NCBI GenBank assembly: GCA_963971405.1
Contig: OZ020486.1
Location: 26,931,419-26,995,418 of the forward strand
Direction: 5' to 3'
Length of the DNA stretch: 64,000 nucleotides
Source: Psococerastis gibbosa
Taxonomy: Eukaryota; Arthropoda; Insecta; Psocodea; Psocidae
Shown here: positions 32,454 to 43,905 of the stretch, piece after piece
How positions within the stretch are numbered: the stretch's first letter is position 1
Layout: each line of letters starts with the position of its first letter
The notes under the pieces: model-generated
What the model was told of the DNA's origin: nothing
The model's input: the letters and a program-made list of their open reading frames with translations, nothing else
Database searches by the model: none
Made by a program: the position numbers and the translations under genes

Positions 32454-33098
32454 ACACAAATTATAGGCCACTTCCAGATGTGCTGGAGATGTGAAACTCA
32501 GGAATTAGTCTCTTCTTACCATCAAACCCCCAGAATAAATCAAAAAACCCAAAAAAGTTTTATGATAACTTAGCAATCGCGTAATGGATTTTACGTACTT
32601 AGCTTACGGCCGAGCATACATATGGCACGCTCATCCCATCCACGTGTGCAGGACAACTGAAATTTGGGATTGGGTTCATTCTTGCCATTTCCCATTTTTT
32701 CCACTTTATTCAGAAAATTGATTGCGTAACTTAACATAGCCACTCAACGAAAGCTAGCTTCTAGATGTGCTTAATTCCTACGTAGGTAGGTAGGTATATC
32801 TATATAGTGGTTCGCATGTTGTATATTGTTCTTTCTTTCATATGGGCTTTCTATAACTTGTCAGTCTTCTAGTTACTCTGGTGCTAGCTAGACTCTTCCC
32901 GAAAATTCTCGAATCTTCACTTTTCAAATTTATTCTCGATCTTCCATCATGGCTGTTCCGGTTCCAGCATTTTTCACCATACATAGTACAGCCATGTATG
33001 GTGAAAAGTTGACTAATTCTTCCTCTGTATTTCAATTTTTTTAACACTCCATGCATACATGTCAAGTTATTTGTTATTTGTACAAAAAGATATGATAT
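32454..33098. other. Gene-free spacer with a small hairpin
   Basis: TTTTTCACCATACAT and ATGTATGGTGAAAAG at about 32971-33006 form a stem with a short loop. Nothing else was recognised. The 111-codon minus frame at 32838-33173 runs into the foldback element and has no domain. Confidence 0.5.
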
Positions 33099-33644
33099 CC
33101 AACCCAAAACACTCCGTGTAAAAAATACCAAGTTCCTTTGGCCCATCAAAGTAGTGATATCCAGATGGGCCAAGTTCCTTTTTTCTGCCTATGTATGTTG
33201 TGATATCAGGATGGGCCAAGTTCTTGTAATTTTTCTCTTTGAATATTTTCTCTAAAAAATTAATTTAATTTTTTTTTAGAACTTGGTGCTTCTTCATGCT
33301 TATGTACCTTGACACTGACACTTGCTGTAATTGGCCAATGATGACGCATAAGATATGGCTAAATGGCAAATTTGCAACTGAGGCCACAGTGTCGTTACGT
33401 AGGTATACCTCTAATAAACGTTAGGAAACTACGAAGAGTTTTGCAATGGAAGCACCCAAGTTCTGAAAAAAAATTTAAATTAATTTTTTAGAGAAAGTAT
33501 TCAAAGAGAAAAATTACAAGAACTTGGCCCATCCTGATATCACAACATACATAGGCAGAAAAAAGGAACTTGGCCCATCTGGATATCACAACTTTGATGG
33601 GCCAAAGGAACTTGGTATTTTTTATACGGAGTGTTTTCGGTTGG
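33099..33644. repeat. Foldback element with 190-bp arms
   Basis: Arms 33099-33290 and 33452-33644 are inverted copies. Each arm has repeated words such as TGGGCCAAGTTCC and TGTGATATC. The spacer of about 160 bp is unrelated to the arms. No transposase ORF is present. Confidence 0.8.
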
Positions 33645-33657
33645 ATTATGTTTAATC

Positions 33658-33903
33658 TTAAGAGTGTACAGCGGTTAGGAAATCGGCAGCCCGAAATTTA
33701 ATACTTTTTATTTTTTATTGAATTAACTAAGCATGTTATCAAAGATTTGGCTTATCAAAGTTGTAGAAGACTACTTCATGCATCATATAGTAAGGTATTT
33801 TTAGTTTTCGAAATTGTAGTTTTTTTTATAAAATCGTATCTACGTGAAAAGTTATTGTTTATAAAATATCTGCATGTTTATGAAAAAACTACAATTTCTA
33901 AAA
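33658..33903. mobile_element. TTAA-type MITE, copy 3 (truncated)
   Basis: It starts at TTAA (33658-33661) with GAGTGTACAGCGG. It keeps the inner words TTGTAGAAGACTACTTCATG and CATCATATAGTAAGGTATTT of copies 1 and 2. The right half is missing, replaced by the next repeat. Confidence 0.6.
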
Positions 33904-33904
33904 T

Positions 33905-34030
33905 TAACCCGAGATTAAAAATATAAACAAGATAATTTTTGAATGGAAAATGCTATTCAAAATTGTTTTGTTTACATTTTTTATCCCAATAATTATAGTA
34001 GTATATACCAAACGGCCTAGTAGGCCCGCA
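33905..34030 (+). repeat. Solo arm of the 36245-36638 MITE family
   Basis: GAATGGAAAATGCTATTCAA, TTGTTTTGTTTACATTTT and GGCCTAGTAGGCCCGC match the right arm of the 36245-36638 element. Confidence 0.65.
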
Positions 34031-34659
34031 GTATCGTTACTAACCGAAAATTACCGAGTAAGAAAAATATTATATTATAAAGATTATTTGAGCGCATTAG
34101 GCCTATGATGATGTATCCGTTATATGTTTATACAACGGCTCTTAGGAGTGGTACTTCTGAACAAAGCGTACGGAAGTAGTTTATGGTAGTTTCATAGTAT
34201 TCTCAGGTAACTGAATATAATGAACGATATGGTAAACAGGGCTAACAATATGAATTTATAAATAGTATAAATATAAGATGACAGTGTAGCACTGTGTTTA
34301 TATATGTATATATTTACTCGTATTTATTTGAGAAGAGATTACTAACTAGAAATAATTCAATGAATGTATCGGAATAACCTCTTCAGTCGCATCTGTACGA
34401 TGGGAAGTAATTGTGTTGAGTTACGACAGGTCTTTGATCGCACCTTGAGTAGACGCCAACAAGTAATAGCAAGCTACCGATTATGCCACCGAAGTTCGTA
34501 GGGCAGTATTTTCTTATTTTGTTCGGAAAGTCCCCATAAAGCGGCTAAGAATATTGTACTTTTTTTTCTCTTGAACCCGTCAATATACAAGAATACAATG
34601 TACGAGAAGGCAGACCTACTTTTCAGAACTATTTTCATACAAAGTCATATGCACACGAC
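34031..34659. other. Gene-free stretch with a dispersed repeat copy
   Basis: 34353-34500 is copy 2 of the TACGACACGTCTCCGAT family, the most diverged one (GAGTTACGACAGGTCTTTGA). No gene seen. Confidence 0.4.
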
Positions 34660-34800
34660 ATGCGCGGATCTAGAATGAATCCAAGGAGGGCCTAAGATTA
34701 AATTTCGAAGCATTTGTGAAAAATAGGGCTGAAATATTGGGGTATTACGCATTTTCAGAGCAACAAGGGTTCTATATTATAGGTAATTAATACAATAAAG
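34660..34800 (-). mobile_element. Fragment of the CAGGCGCGG hAT-type MITE, inverted
   Basis: GCGCGGATCTAGAATGAATC, AAATAGGGCTGAAATATTGG and ACGCATTTTCAGAGCAACAA are the reverse complement of the right part of 60516-60765. No target duplication is visible, so this is a truncated or decayed copy. Confidence 0.6.
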
Positions 34801-35386
34801 CACAAGTTAGCCCCAAATAAGGCACAATTTTTTTGGTACCGCAGCTAATTTTAATTTATTCCCAAAACATATATATATATATTACATAACAATGAAGCTG
34901 AGAGCTCTCAGAGAAGTGGCTGCTCGTTCCATCTCCCGGTTGAAACAACAGTTAAGGGAGCTTTTCAGGCAACTTGAGCCATCTAACGTCGAAATACCAT
35001 TGCTCTTGATCTTGCCTCCTGTGCACAGGTGGTTTCACTATATTGACATCAGAAATTATTAGATGGCTAAATATTTTACGGCGTCCCATAGGTCGGCCCC
35101 CCATATTGACACTTAATTAATCAAGTTAGCCCTGTGCTATGTAAGCTACTATACCTACTCGAATGCTACAAATATTGGGAGATGTTTATAATGTTGAGAC
35201 TTCCTTACGGCTTACACAACAACAAACTACTTCTTCATCTTCTAATGCCTCTTTTATCAAAGACTGGTGATCATCATGGTAATTGCAGTCATGATGACTA
35301 TACTAAGGAATTGTAATGCGGTGGTTTCTTCATGGAGTTCCTCCGAGCAAAATATTAAAAAGAAAATCGTATCATAGATAATATCA
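34801..35386. other. Gene-free spacer
   Basis: No gene or assigned repeat seen. Confidence 0.35.
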
Positions 35387-35947
35387 TTGGCGTAAATAGG
35401 GGGGTTCTTGGGGGGGGGGGGGCTTAGCACCCCCCACCCAGCGGAATCCGTAGCCCCCCCCCCAGGATTTCTGGTGACAAAGCCGTTATGGAAGCTAAAG
35501 GCATACTATCCACAATAATGCAAGGGAAATTATTGGTATGCTTACTTTTCATTAAAGACATCATGAAAAAAAATTAACAAATTGACCAAGTACTTTCATA
35601 AAATAAATATTACTCAAAATGCTTAAAATCCCAATACGTCAGGCCTATTTTTTTTTTCAAACAATTTCCCCGCGGGGTCAGAAGTTGTAAAAAAAAGTTA
35701 GAGAGGTTAAAAACCTTCATTTTTTTAGTTTTTAAAATATCAAAATCAGGCCCAAAGTTAAAAATTTTTTTTTGTCTTACTGAAGTTGAATAGTACCAGT
35801 GTATACTGTATATTTTCATACACATAAAAAAAAGTCATTTAATTTGCTAGGCAGACTTCAGCAGTGAATGAGTAATGAAAAAGAAAATTAAAGTCTTGGG
35901 GTACAAAAGCCCCCCCCCCCCCCAGAAATTTTGGGAATTTACGCCAA
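35387..35947. mobile_element. hAT-type MITE with TTGGCGTAAAT ends
   Basis: Left TTGGCGTAAATAGGGGGG and right GGGAATTTACGCCAA are inverted. The flanking octamers TAATATCA (35379-35386) and TAATATTA (35948-35955) match at 7 of 8 bases, as expected for an aged hAT target duplication. Long G and C runs sit just inside the ends. No transposase. Confidence 0.7.
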
Positions 35948-36244
35948 TAATATTACCAGTAACTTAATATTGGTTGTAGAGCCGTAGAGGGAATGAATGA
36001 AATGTGACTGTAAGACCCTATTTCTATCCACGATAATGGCAATTCACATGTTTTATGGCAAATGAACGATTTCGTCGTGGCGTCAAATCAAATTAAAAAT
36101 AATTTGATGATTGCACAAAAGGTTTCATTGTTGTCTACATAACGTTTTAAAAGAGGAAAATATAGGTATTGTGCAATATGTTATTATTATTATTAATTTA
36201 TAACGCGAAGCGGGGTCGGTGATCTTATGAAATCTCTCTACATC

Positions 36245-36638
36245 TGCAGGCCTACTATGCCGTTTAATATTAACTTCATTTTGGGGGTTAAAAATGTAAA
36301 TAAAACAATTTTTAATAGAACTTTTCACTTTAAAATTTTCTTCTGTACATTTTTAATCCCATCAGATTAATATTGACACAATACACAATGACAGTGACCA
36401 AACTAACCGATTTTGACGATATTTGGACGATTTTATTTTTCTTGTTGATTACTCCTTGATTGTATAATTTAACAGAAATATATTTAATTTTATTTATCTA
36501 CTTATTATTTTATGTTAAATTGGGACTAAAAATGTTAACAAGATAATGGTTGAATGGAAAGTGCTATTCATAATTGTTTTGTTTACATTTTTAACCCCAA
36601 GAATAAGTTAATTCTAATCGGCATCGTAAGCCCGCTGC
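36245..36638. mobile_element. MITE with about 115-bp inverted arms
   Basis: The left arm (GCAGGCCTACTATGCCGTTT, then GGGGTTAAAAATGTAAATAA) is the inverse of the right arm (TTGTTTACATTTTTAACCCC, then CATCGTAAGCCCGCTGC). Single arms of the family occur at 4478-4548, 21065-21127 and 33905-34030. No ORF. Confidence 0.7.
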
Positions 36639-37339
36639 TCGCCCAGAGCCGAAAGGGATTTTTCTTGTTGCCATGGAAGCAGAACTCCACTCATTCAGAA
36701 TAGGCATATATACAAGACGTACTATATGTTACCGTAGTTACAACCAACCAACTAGCGCGCTGAATGCTGATAGCTGTATTACTGTACAGTAAGAACAATT
36801 TACTATGTGACGTCAGTATCTGTCACAGTAGGTTTTTTCCGGGTCGGTTTGCAAACCTTGGCAAGGTCTGCAAACATGATCTGGCTTGTGCATTTTGTCG
36901 CATCACTTCGGGTGTCGGTTGATGCATGTAGAACTTCAGGCTGTGTACCGTAGATGTCTAGGCCGCTTATGCTTATACATGGGCGAGACCGGCTTCTTAC
37001 GGTGTACAGTCTGATTAATCTCTAACGGTCATCCGGAGGTGATAAAAAGGCAGCGACTGACAGTTACTGCGTCCAGTCTCATCCAACTTTTACCGTAAAC
37101 GTTCTTTTATTTTTGACATATTATGTATTTGATTCTTGACTCGCCAAAGTCACTTATTTAGAAGTAGCCTACTCCAAATTGTGAAAGTGTATAAAGTGAT
37201 TATCTGAAATAAGTGTGAGTGAACTCCAATAATGAACTGCATGTAAACGTCGTAATGGGGTGGTGAGCGAGGGCTCCCCCCCCAATCATGCTGATCCAGT
37301 ACTCAGAGCTGAGCGTATCAGTACCAACATCTCAAACAG

Positions 37340-37545
37340 CGTCACTGACAAATCAGACGAGCCTGCTACTAGTCGTCCATGGCGTGATACAACAGGCCAA
37401 AACTGCCAGGCTCGACAACCAATGGAACCAAAACTAGAGGAGGTATCTCACTGAAAGTTCAGGCGAACCCGCTACAAACATACCCAAGGTGTGATACAAC
37501 AGGTCAAAACTGCCCGGCTCAACCACCGAGGAAGCAAGAGGGGGC
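37340..37545. repeat. Two-unit degenerate tandem repeat of about 107 bp
   Basis: Units begin at about 37340 (TCACTGACAAATC) and 37447 (TCACTGAAAGTTC). Both contain GTGATACAACAGG and CAAAACTGCC. It lies inside the inverted-LTR unit, next to the left LTR copy. Open frames of 64-73 codons cross it but show no retroviral-type domain. Confidence 0.6.
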
Positions 37546-38816
37546 ACCATTCACAATCTGGGGTCCCCAGGGGAACTTTAACCAGATACAAACATACTTC
37601 TAGGGAACCTGTAAACAAAAAGGAGACCGAACTCTTGTCATCTACACAACCAAATAGGTTACCAAGCATATTGAAACAACCCAAAGAGAAGAACGACCAG
37701 TCAAGAATTTAAAAATGTCACATGAGCCAAGGCTACAATTTTCATAAAATAGGTAAGGCGGGCACTCGCACTAACCCCAAAACAGTAACCAGTCCATCCA
37801 AACACCAACCTATATAAAACACTCAACCTAAACCACGCCAACCTGTACGTATACAGTATGTAGGTAACCTATGTAACTCTACCTAACCCCCCTATGGGCC
37901 TCAGTTTAACATTCTAACCCAACACTCCGCCTAGAGCAAATTAACGGTGTAAAAGGGTACGTGTACGTGTAATGAAAAAAAACAAACCACACATTAATTC
38001 TCATAGTAGGCAAGAGTCAATCAGGAAGTAGAATCTAGATATACAATAATCTCAGTAGCCAATTGTCGGCTGGCAATGCCCACGACAATATACTGGCAGA
38101 AATTAACGTACATGAAAAACTTACCCAATTAGAGAGAAAAATAAAAGCAAAAGAAAAAAAAAAAAAAATTACGCCTAGTTTCTCAGTAAAGCATACACGT
38201 TACTGGACTAACAGCTGATTTTAACAAAAACGAACCTGCTCACACATGTAGCAGTTGACAGGAGGCAACCTAATAAGACAAGCCCAAACCCATGGCTCGC
38301 ATAGGCACTCCCGACACCTTAGGAAAAATTTCAATTAAGAGTTACACCAGATTACCTAAGAAGACACCAAACTGCAGCAGATCCCAATATAAGAAACCAT
38401 CCACTAACAGCATTCTCCATCACCGAAACAAGTGAAAATTCGTTCAAGTCGCACTTTAGCCAGTGACCAATCGACCCACGCCAGATGTGCATGTATCAAA
38501 TTTGGGAGAAATAATTACGTACGCGTTACGTGAATAAAGAGCTCACCAAAAAAACTGTACAATATGAACCTAGTGCAAGGCATCTTATGAACAACATACC
38601 GTATGGCAAAGTACTATCTTATACAAATATGACCGCAAACCATGTGCAATTAAAAATTCAAGGAACAATATCATTACGTTACATTGCGAACAATCCGAAT
38701 TAGCCGTAAGTGGCAAAATGCAAGAGAAAAATAAAACTGCAACACAGAAACATTATCTATCAAAAACCATTAATCAAGTTAAAAAAAAAAAAATTTACGT
38801 TGGGCGCCATTTTTCT

Positions 38817-39575
38817 TGTGGAGATTTCTCTTGAACTGACTCTAAAATCTCCTCAAGCATCCGACTAGCTACGGGTAGGTCATTCTGCTAATTAATAAGA
38901 AATATCGTAGGTAAACATGGTTGTACATTATATTATTCACATATAGCGGACTTACTCTATAAGTGGGATATCACGCACTTGTGCCAGTTTGGTAACTCGG
39001 CTGGATTGACAGTGTAGAGGTCCCTGGTAACCGTCGAAAGGGGCGCGAGGGGCAATGGCCCCATGCGCTCAGCTCTGAGTACTGGATCAGCATGATTGGG
39101 GGGGGAGCCCTCGCTCACCACCCCATTACGACGTTTACATGCAGTTCATTATTGGAGTTCACTCACACTTATTTCAGATAATCACTTTATACACTTTCAC
39201 AATTTGGAGTAGGCTACTTCTAAATAAGTGACTTTGGCGAGTCAAGAATCAAATACATAATATGTCAAAAATAAAAGAACGTTTACGGTAAAAGTTGGAT
39301 GAGACTGGACGCAGTAACTGTCAGTCGCTGCCTTTTTATCACCTCCGGATGACCGTTAGAGATTAATCAGACTGTACACCGTAAGAAGCCGGTCTCGCCC
39401 ATGTATAAGCATAAGCGGCCTAGACATCTACGGTACACAGCCTGAAGTTCTACATGCATCAACCGACACCCGAAGTGATGCGACAAAATGCACAAGCCAG
39501 ATCATGTTTGCAGACCTTGCCAAGGTTTGCAAACCGACCCGGAAAAAACCTACTGTGACAGATACTGACGTCACA
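38817..39575 (-). repeat. Long terminal repeat
   Basis: Starts TGTGACGTCAG and ends CTCCACA on the minus strand. It is followed after seven bases by a primer-binding-site-like TGGCGCCCAACG. A TATA-like GATAAAAAGG lies about 250 bp in from the start, with CAGTCTCATC downstream as a possible transcription start. This defines the orientation of the parent retroelement. The family (gypsy or BEL type) is not decided. Confidence 0.65.
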
Positions 39576-39860
39576 ACTATAATCATTTCATGCCTAATAT
39601 TTTTACCACTCATCAATTTTATACCATACGCATTGATTTTGACAAAGTCTATCCGGGAATTCAAACAGACAGTTTCCAAGTTGACCTGTCTAATTGCGCA
39701 ACAAACGGTGATGATGATTTAAGTAGTTAGATCAGGGAGCTTATTCAATCATTATATTTGATATTATATGAATGCATTTTAATATGAAGCACCACTCGAT
39801 CATTTTCCATAGGTTTGGTTCCCTTTTTCACTAATTGAAAAGAACCAGATGGACTATTTC

Positions 39861-40716
39861 ATTGCTTTCCAATTTATACGTAGTATAAGGAAAGCTTTGT
39901 GATGGTCGAAATTATCGACTCCGAGATTTCAACGGATTTACACGTTTTGAGGTCCCAGGAACCCAAAAAAATGGTTTTTACGAAATGTCTGTCTGTCCGT
40001 TCATCGATTTCCGGGCAAACTACTGCGTCGATTTTGATGAAATTTAGGTTTACAAAAATCATACCTTGGGACCATTTATTATATATTTGGGCCAACTCAA
40101 TTTGGGGGGGGGGGGGTTTATTCTCAAAAAACTAAAAAAAACAACATCTAAAAATATTATTTCTCAAAAACGGCTCCAACGATTTCTTTTAAATTCACAT
40201 ATATTGCAGTCGTTATTAATGTTGACAAAATGCGGGGGTCGCTTGCCCCTTGATAGTTTGCTTCTGGGGGTAAAAAAATAATAATAACTAAATTTGAATG
40301 AAAAATGACTAAAAAATAATTTTTCTGCGAAGCCTTTCTATCGATGATTTCTAGCTTCTGGCATGTTTTAGGTGGTTAATTGAGTAACGAAACCAGACAG
40401 GTTACTTTCCCAAAAAACTATTTGGTTTTGTGCAAAAATTAATTTTTAAAAAAATAATAGAAAATTCGCCCTCAAATGCATTGCGTGTCCTGCCATTATT
40501 GCTGTGTGGGAATATGTTGGTCTGACCTGTCTAGAATTTATCTCTCCCCTCCAGTGACGTCAGGTTGACAACCCCCCCCCCCCCCCCCCCCCGAGATATC
40601 GGAGATTTAACCATAAACCATAGGAAAATTATTTACCATGAAATTACTCATTTTCCCTATCTACTAATGTTGATAAATTGGAAAGCATGTTCGAGTAAAC
40701 TCGGACCGGTTCTTTA
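39861..40716 (+). repeat. GTCTGTC family, copy A
   Basis: Starts ATTGCTTTCCAATTTATACG and contains GAAATGTCTGTCTGTCCG, GATTTCCGGGCAAACTA, TTGATGAAATTT, TAACTCAATT-like and ATAAAATGCGGGGG-like blocks. It includes G and C homopolymers (about 40104-40117, 40571-40592). Near its end ATAAATTGGAAAGCA is the exact inverse of the 15 bases TGCTTTCCAATTTAT at the start. About 850 bp, no gene. Confidence 0.7.
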
Positions 40717-42931
40717 TAGACTCGTTCACAAATGTTGTTCAGTCGGGCTCACACCTGTTGAAATGCAATAATAGTAAGTATGCCTCAGCTAATCAGCTTG
40801 TCTCTTGCCACAGGTATGGCTTGACATGAACGGTCATAATTCATGCGTGGACCACACTAGACAGAAAATTGAGCATCCGCTTCCAGTCTAGATTGGCTCA
40901 ATTTTCTTTTCATCTTTAAAAAAAAGGTATATCACGTTCAAGTCAAGTTCAGTCGTCTCACTAAGTAAACAAATAGGTACTTGTGTCGAGTTACGACACG
41001 TCTCCGATCGCATGGTGTGTAGAGACTCGCCCAAGTACAAGCACGCTACCACACGCTACCACCTTGCCATCGAAGCCGATAAATTGGGTCATTGACAGAG
41101 CTATCAGCCACTGCAAGTAGGCCTACATACATGGAAAGCATTTCAAAAATAATAAAACTGCACTACATTTGCATGCACATAATGTACAAGTTATGCAGTA
41201 AAGTGTATAAATTCGGAACAATGCAATGGGGCATTGGAACTTAATATAAAGGTTGATTGATAGATAACCGTGAATTTATCAAAATACAAAACAATGTAAA
41301 TTCCAAAGTTGTATGTTTAAAATGAATCAAATATCCATCAAAACATTGGGGAATACAATATCCCCTCCACTACTCTATAGCACATCCTATAAAACTTCTG
41401 AAGCTGTAAATTCAAAATACCGTACCTGTAGAAAAAATTAAATTACTCGTGACTTCGTGGTATTTCATTTTAATAAGCAAACAAAAATTTAGTGTTTTAT
41501 CAAAAATTGTTATAACTATAACTAGAGGTAGTGAAACCCAAATAATCGTTAAAAAATTAGCTTTGTCTCTGAAACCCACTGGTGTTATAGTAGTATAAAA
41601 CCTAGCATAGTTACACCTTATCAGCAATTTGAGACTTGCTCAGCTCTAGGAGAAGATGCAAATGTACCTGCAAAAATTTTCAAAAAAGTGCACTTGAAAT
41701 AACCTCTATACTTAGTAGTTGTTAATGGAATCATGAAAAAATTAAGAGAAAACGAGATGTACGATTTATCATCTGTTATAACTATTTAGGCTTATATATT
41801 AGGTATGGGATATACAGTACCTAACTACCAACAGAGAGCCAACTATGAATGTACATAACATACGTCCTGAATCTGAAATAGGTAGGTAAGCTACCGTACA
41901 TACAAACTGACCCTTACAGTATTTATTAGAATTAAATGAAAATTGGAGAAACTTGCTTTTTTGACGGAGGATCTCACTCCAAAAGAGAAACTTAAATAAA
42001 TAGGCCAACATTAGCTCCTTACAAAATTAATTTCTTTCAATTCACAGTGAATAGTCTTCAGTTTGAAAACATTCTTAATTTTGAATTTAATAATCGTTTT
42101 AGAGACGAAACTGTTGAAGGGAAAAATCATTCTCTCTTAAATTTAATTTTGAAACAGTTTAGAATTGAAAAGATTCTATGAAATCGCATTCTTAGTGACA
42201 AATATTGGTGTTGAAGGAACGCCAAAACTCGAATAAGGGGAGTATTTCCCCCACAATATTGCGGTTACGTTTAAACTGTTCTCTAACTTTAAAGCCTCTT
42301 TTGAAGAAGCAATAATAAGTTTTCAAATAATTTAACTTTGTAATGTATCCTACATTTTTAGATGAGAATAATCGGATTTGAAAATTTTTAGCACCGTAGA
42401 CCTATGGATTTTATTGAATTAAAAAGGATTTGGGATTTTCAACGATTGATTTATAGTATATATTGTAGGTTGGTGCAATTGGCGATAGGACCCCTAAACC
42501 AAGGTTAAATAATCAGAAAATAATGAGTTTCAAATTCATAATAGTTTTCACTATTACACGTCAAATTTATTCAATTTTAATTCAATTTATTTTCCAATGT
42601 GAAATGAAGTATCGTCCCTGACATACCACTTCTAGCTGGTTTGGGTTGACATCGCGAACGGGAAGCAGTTTGCAAACGGCAAAAATTCAAGCCGAAACAT
42701 AACTAGCAACCATGTATTGAAAAATCTATGGGGTCGTTGGTAGGACAAGGTCCAATGGGCCGCTAAAAATTGGCCTATGCCCATAAAAAGCATTTCAAAA
42801 ATAATAATAATAATAACCAATTGCCTGTGGCTAATAGGTTAATTGAAAGAGTGGGCCAAAAGGTCCAAAATTCACCCACATGGAAAATAAAGATAATTTT
42901 CATTCTTTCTCTCACCATTGTCTTAAAGAGA
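40717..42931. other. Gene-free stretch
   Basis: 40975-41085 is copy 3 of the TACGACACGTCTCCGAT repeat, with an internal CACGCTACCA duplication. The rest holds no recognised gene. Frames at 41412-41627, 41799-42011 and 42632-42999 lack domains. Confidence 0.4.
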
Positions 42932-43322
42932 TTTGGCGCCCATTCCACCGACCGGCTAGGGCTATTTACAAAAACAGTAACGTGGTAGCAGACATTCAAG
43001 ACTTAGGCGGGGTTTCCACCAACCTCGCATTGCAGAATTGCCGGAAATGTTTATTTTCCTCTATGGCATAGTTAAAATTGATCAATGATCATACAGTAAA
43101 ATCACAAACAAACAAACTAAAATTGAAAAAACGGCTTCATGGGATATGTTTATTACAAACATTTTAATAGATTTCTATAAAAATAAAAACAAACATTTCC
43201 GTCAACGTCATTTGCAATCTGCAATGCGAGGTCGCTGGAAACCCCGCCTAAGTCTTGAATGCATGGTACCACGTCACCGTTTTTGTAAATAGCCCTAGCC
43301 GGTCGAAGGAATGGGCACCTTA
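42932..43322. mobile_element. GGCGCCCATTCCACC MITE, copy 2
   Basis: Left GGCGCCCATTCCACCGACCG and right CCGGTCGAAGGAATGGGCACC are inverted. The interior matches copy 1 (30385-30773) over its whole length, but the central part is in the opposite orientation relative to copy 1. TTA follows the right end. The open frames across the left end are not genes. Confidence 0.8.
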
Positions 43323-43720
43323 GGAAGACTTTATTTGAGCTTCTTAGAACTTACGTTGACCTCTACCATCGTAATAATAGCATCCCATGGCTGGAGACCG
43401 TTATCAATATGGCTACTAGTGTAGCCTGCACAAGATAAGTACGCAATTTGGCGGGGAAAGCCAGCGATAAGTGTAGCCTGCACAAGCTAAGTACAATGTT
43501 TTTGACCGGGTCCAGGTATCCGTTTTGCTATGCTGCAATGTGTAAGACTTTGATATTTTTTGCGTTGGTAGGTACTTAACTCTGATAGTAGGCTTATGGT
43601 TAACGGGTGCCTCGTAAGGCATACAATGGCTCCCGCCGCTCCAGTTAATGTATTTCTATGAATAATAGGAGATAATAGGCGTTGCTCGAGATGGTTCTTC
43701 AGGTTCTACAATAAAAACAG
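43323..43720. other. Gene-free spacer with a 49-bp duplication
   Basis: AGTGTAGCCTGCACAAG occurs at about 43419 and again at 43468, each followed by a form of TAAGTAC. No gene. Confidence 0.5.
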
Positions 43721-43905
43721 GACCTGTAGAGTAGTGGTACAGACTCCGACTTTCACCTGAAAGGTTGTTAGTTAGAGTCCCACACTGGCTACATTTTCAG
43801 GCCATGCTTCGGAGGGCATGTAAAACAGGCGGTCCCAGGTCATCCTAGTTGAGTGTAAGAGAGGACTTCATAGTCTAGGTTGGCTTAGTAATAGAACAAC
43901 AAAAA
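43721..43905 (+). repeat. tRNA-headed SINE, plus strand
   Basis: The head 43721-43793 has an A-box-like TAGTGGTACAGACTCCG and a B-box-like GGTTGTTAGTTAGAGTCCC at tRNA spacing. The body follows with GGCATGTAAAACAGGCGGTC and AGTTGAGTGTAAGAGAGG. The tail is shared with fragments at 5899 and 14867. The head has lost cloverleaf pairing, so it is not called a tRNA gene. Confidence 0.6.

Larger units (their letters stand above)
36806..39575. mobile_element. LTR-derived unit with inverted LTR ends
   Basis: The 510-bp arms 36806-37315 and 39066-39575 are near-identical inverted copies. Both outer ends start TGTGACGTCAGTATCTG and are flanked by ACTA (36802-36805 and 39576-39579). Read on the minus strand, the right copy extends to 38817 as a 759-bp TGTG-to-CACA long terminal repeat. 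Seven bases on, TGGCGCCCAACG (38809-38798) looks like a tRNA primer-binding site. Each arm carries a TATA-like GATAAAAAGG. No gag or pol frame survives in the 1.5 kb between. Confidence 0.75.

Noticed and set aside
39428-39722. Open frames of 72-83 codons at the right LTR edge
   Set aside because: They cross the LTR boundary into flanking DNA and have no domain.
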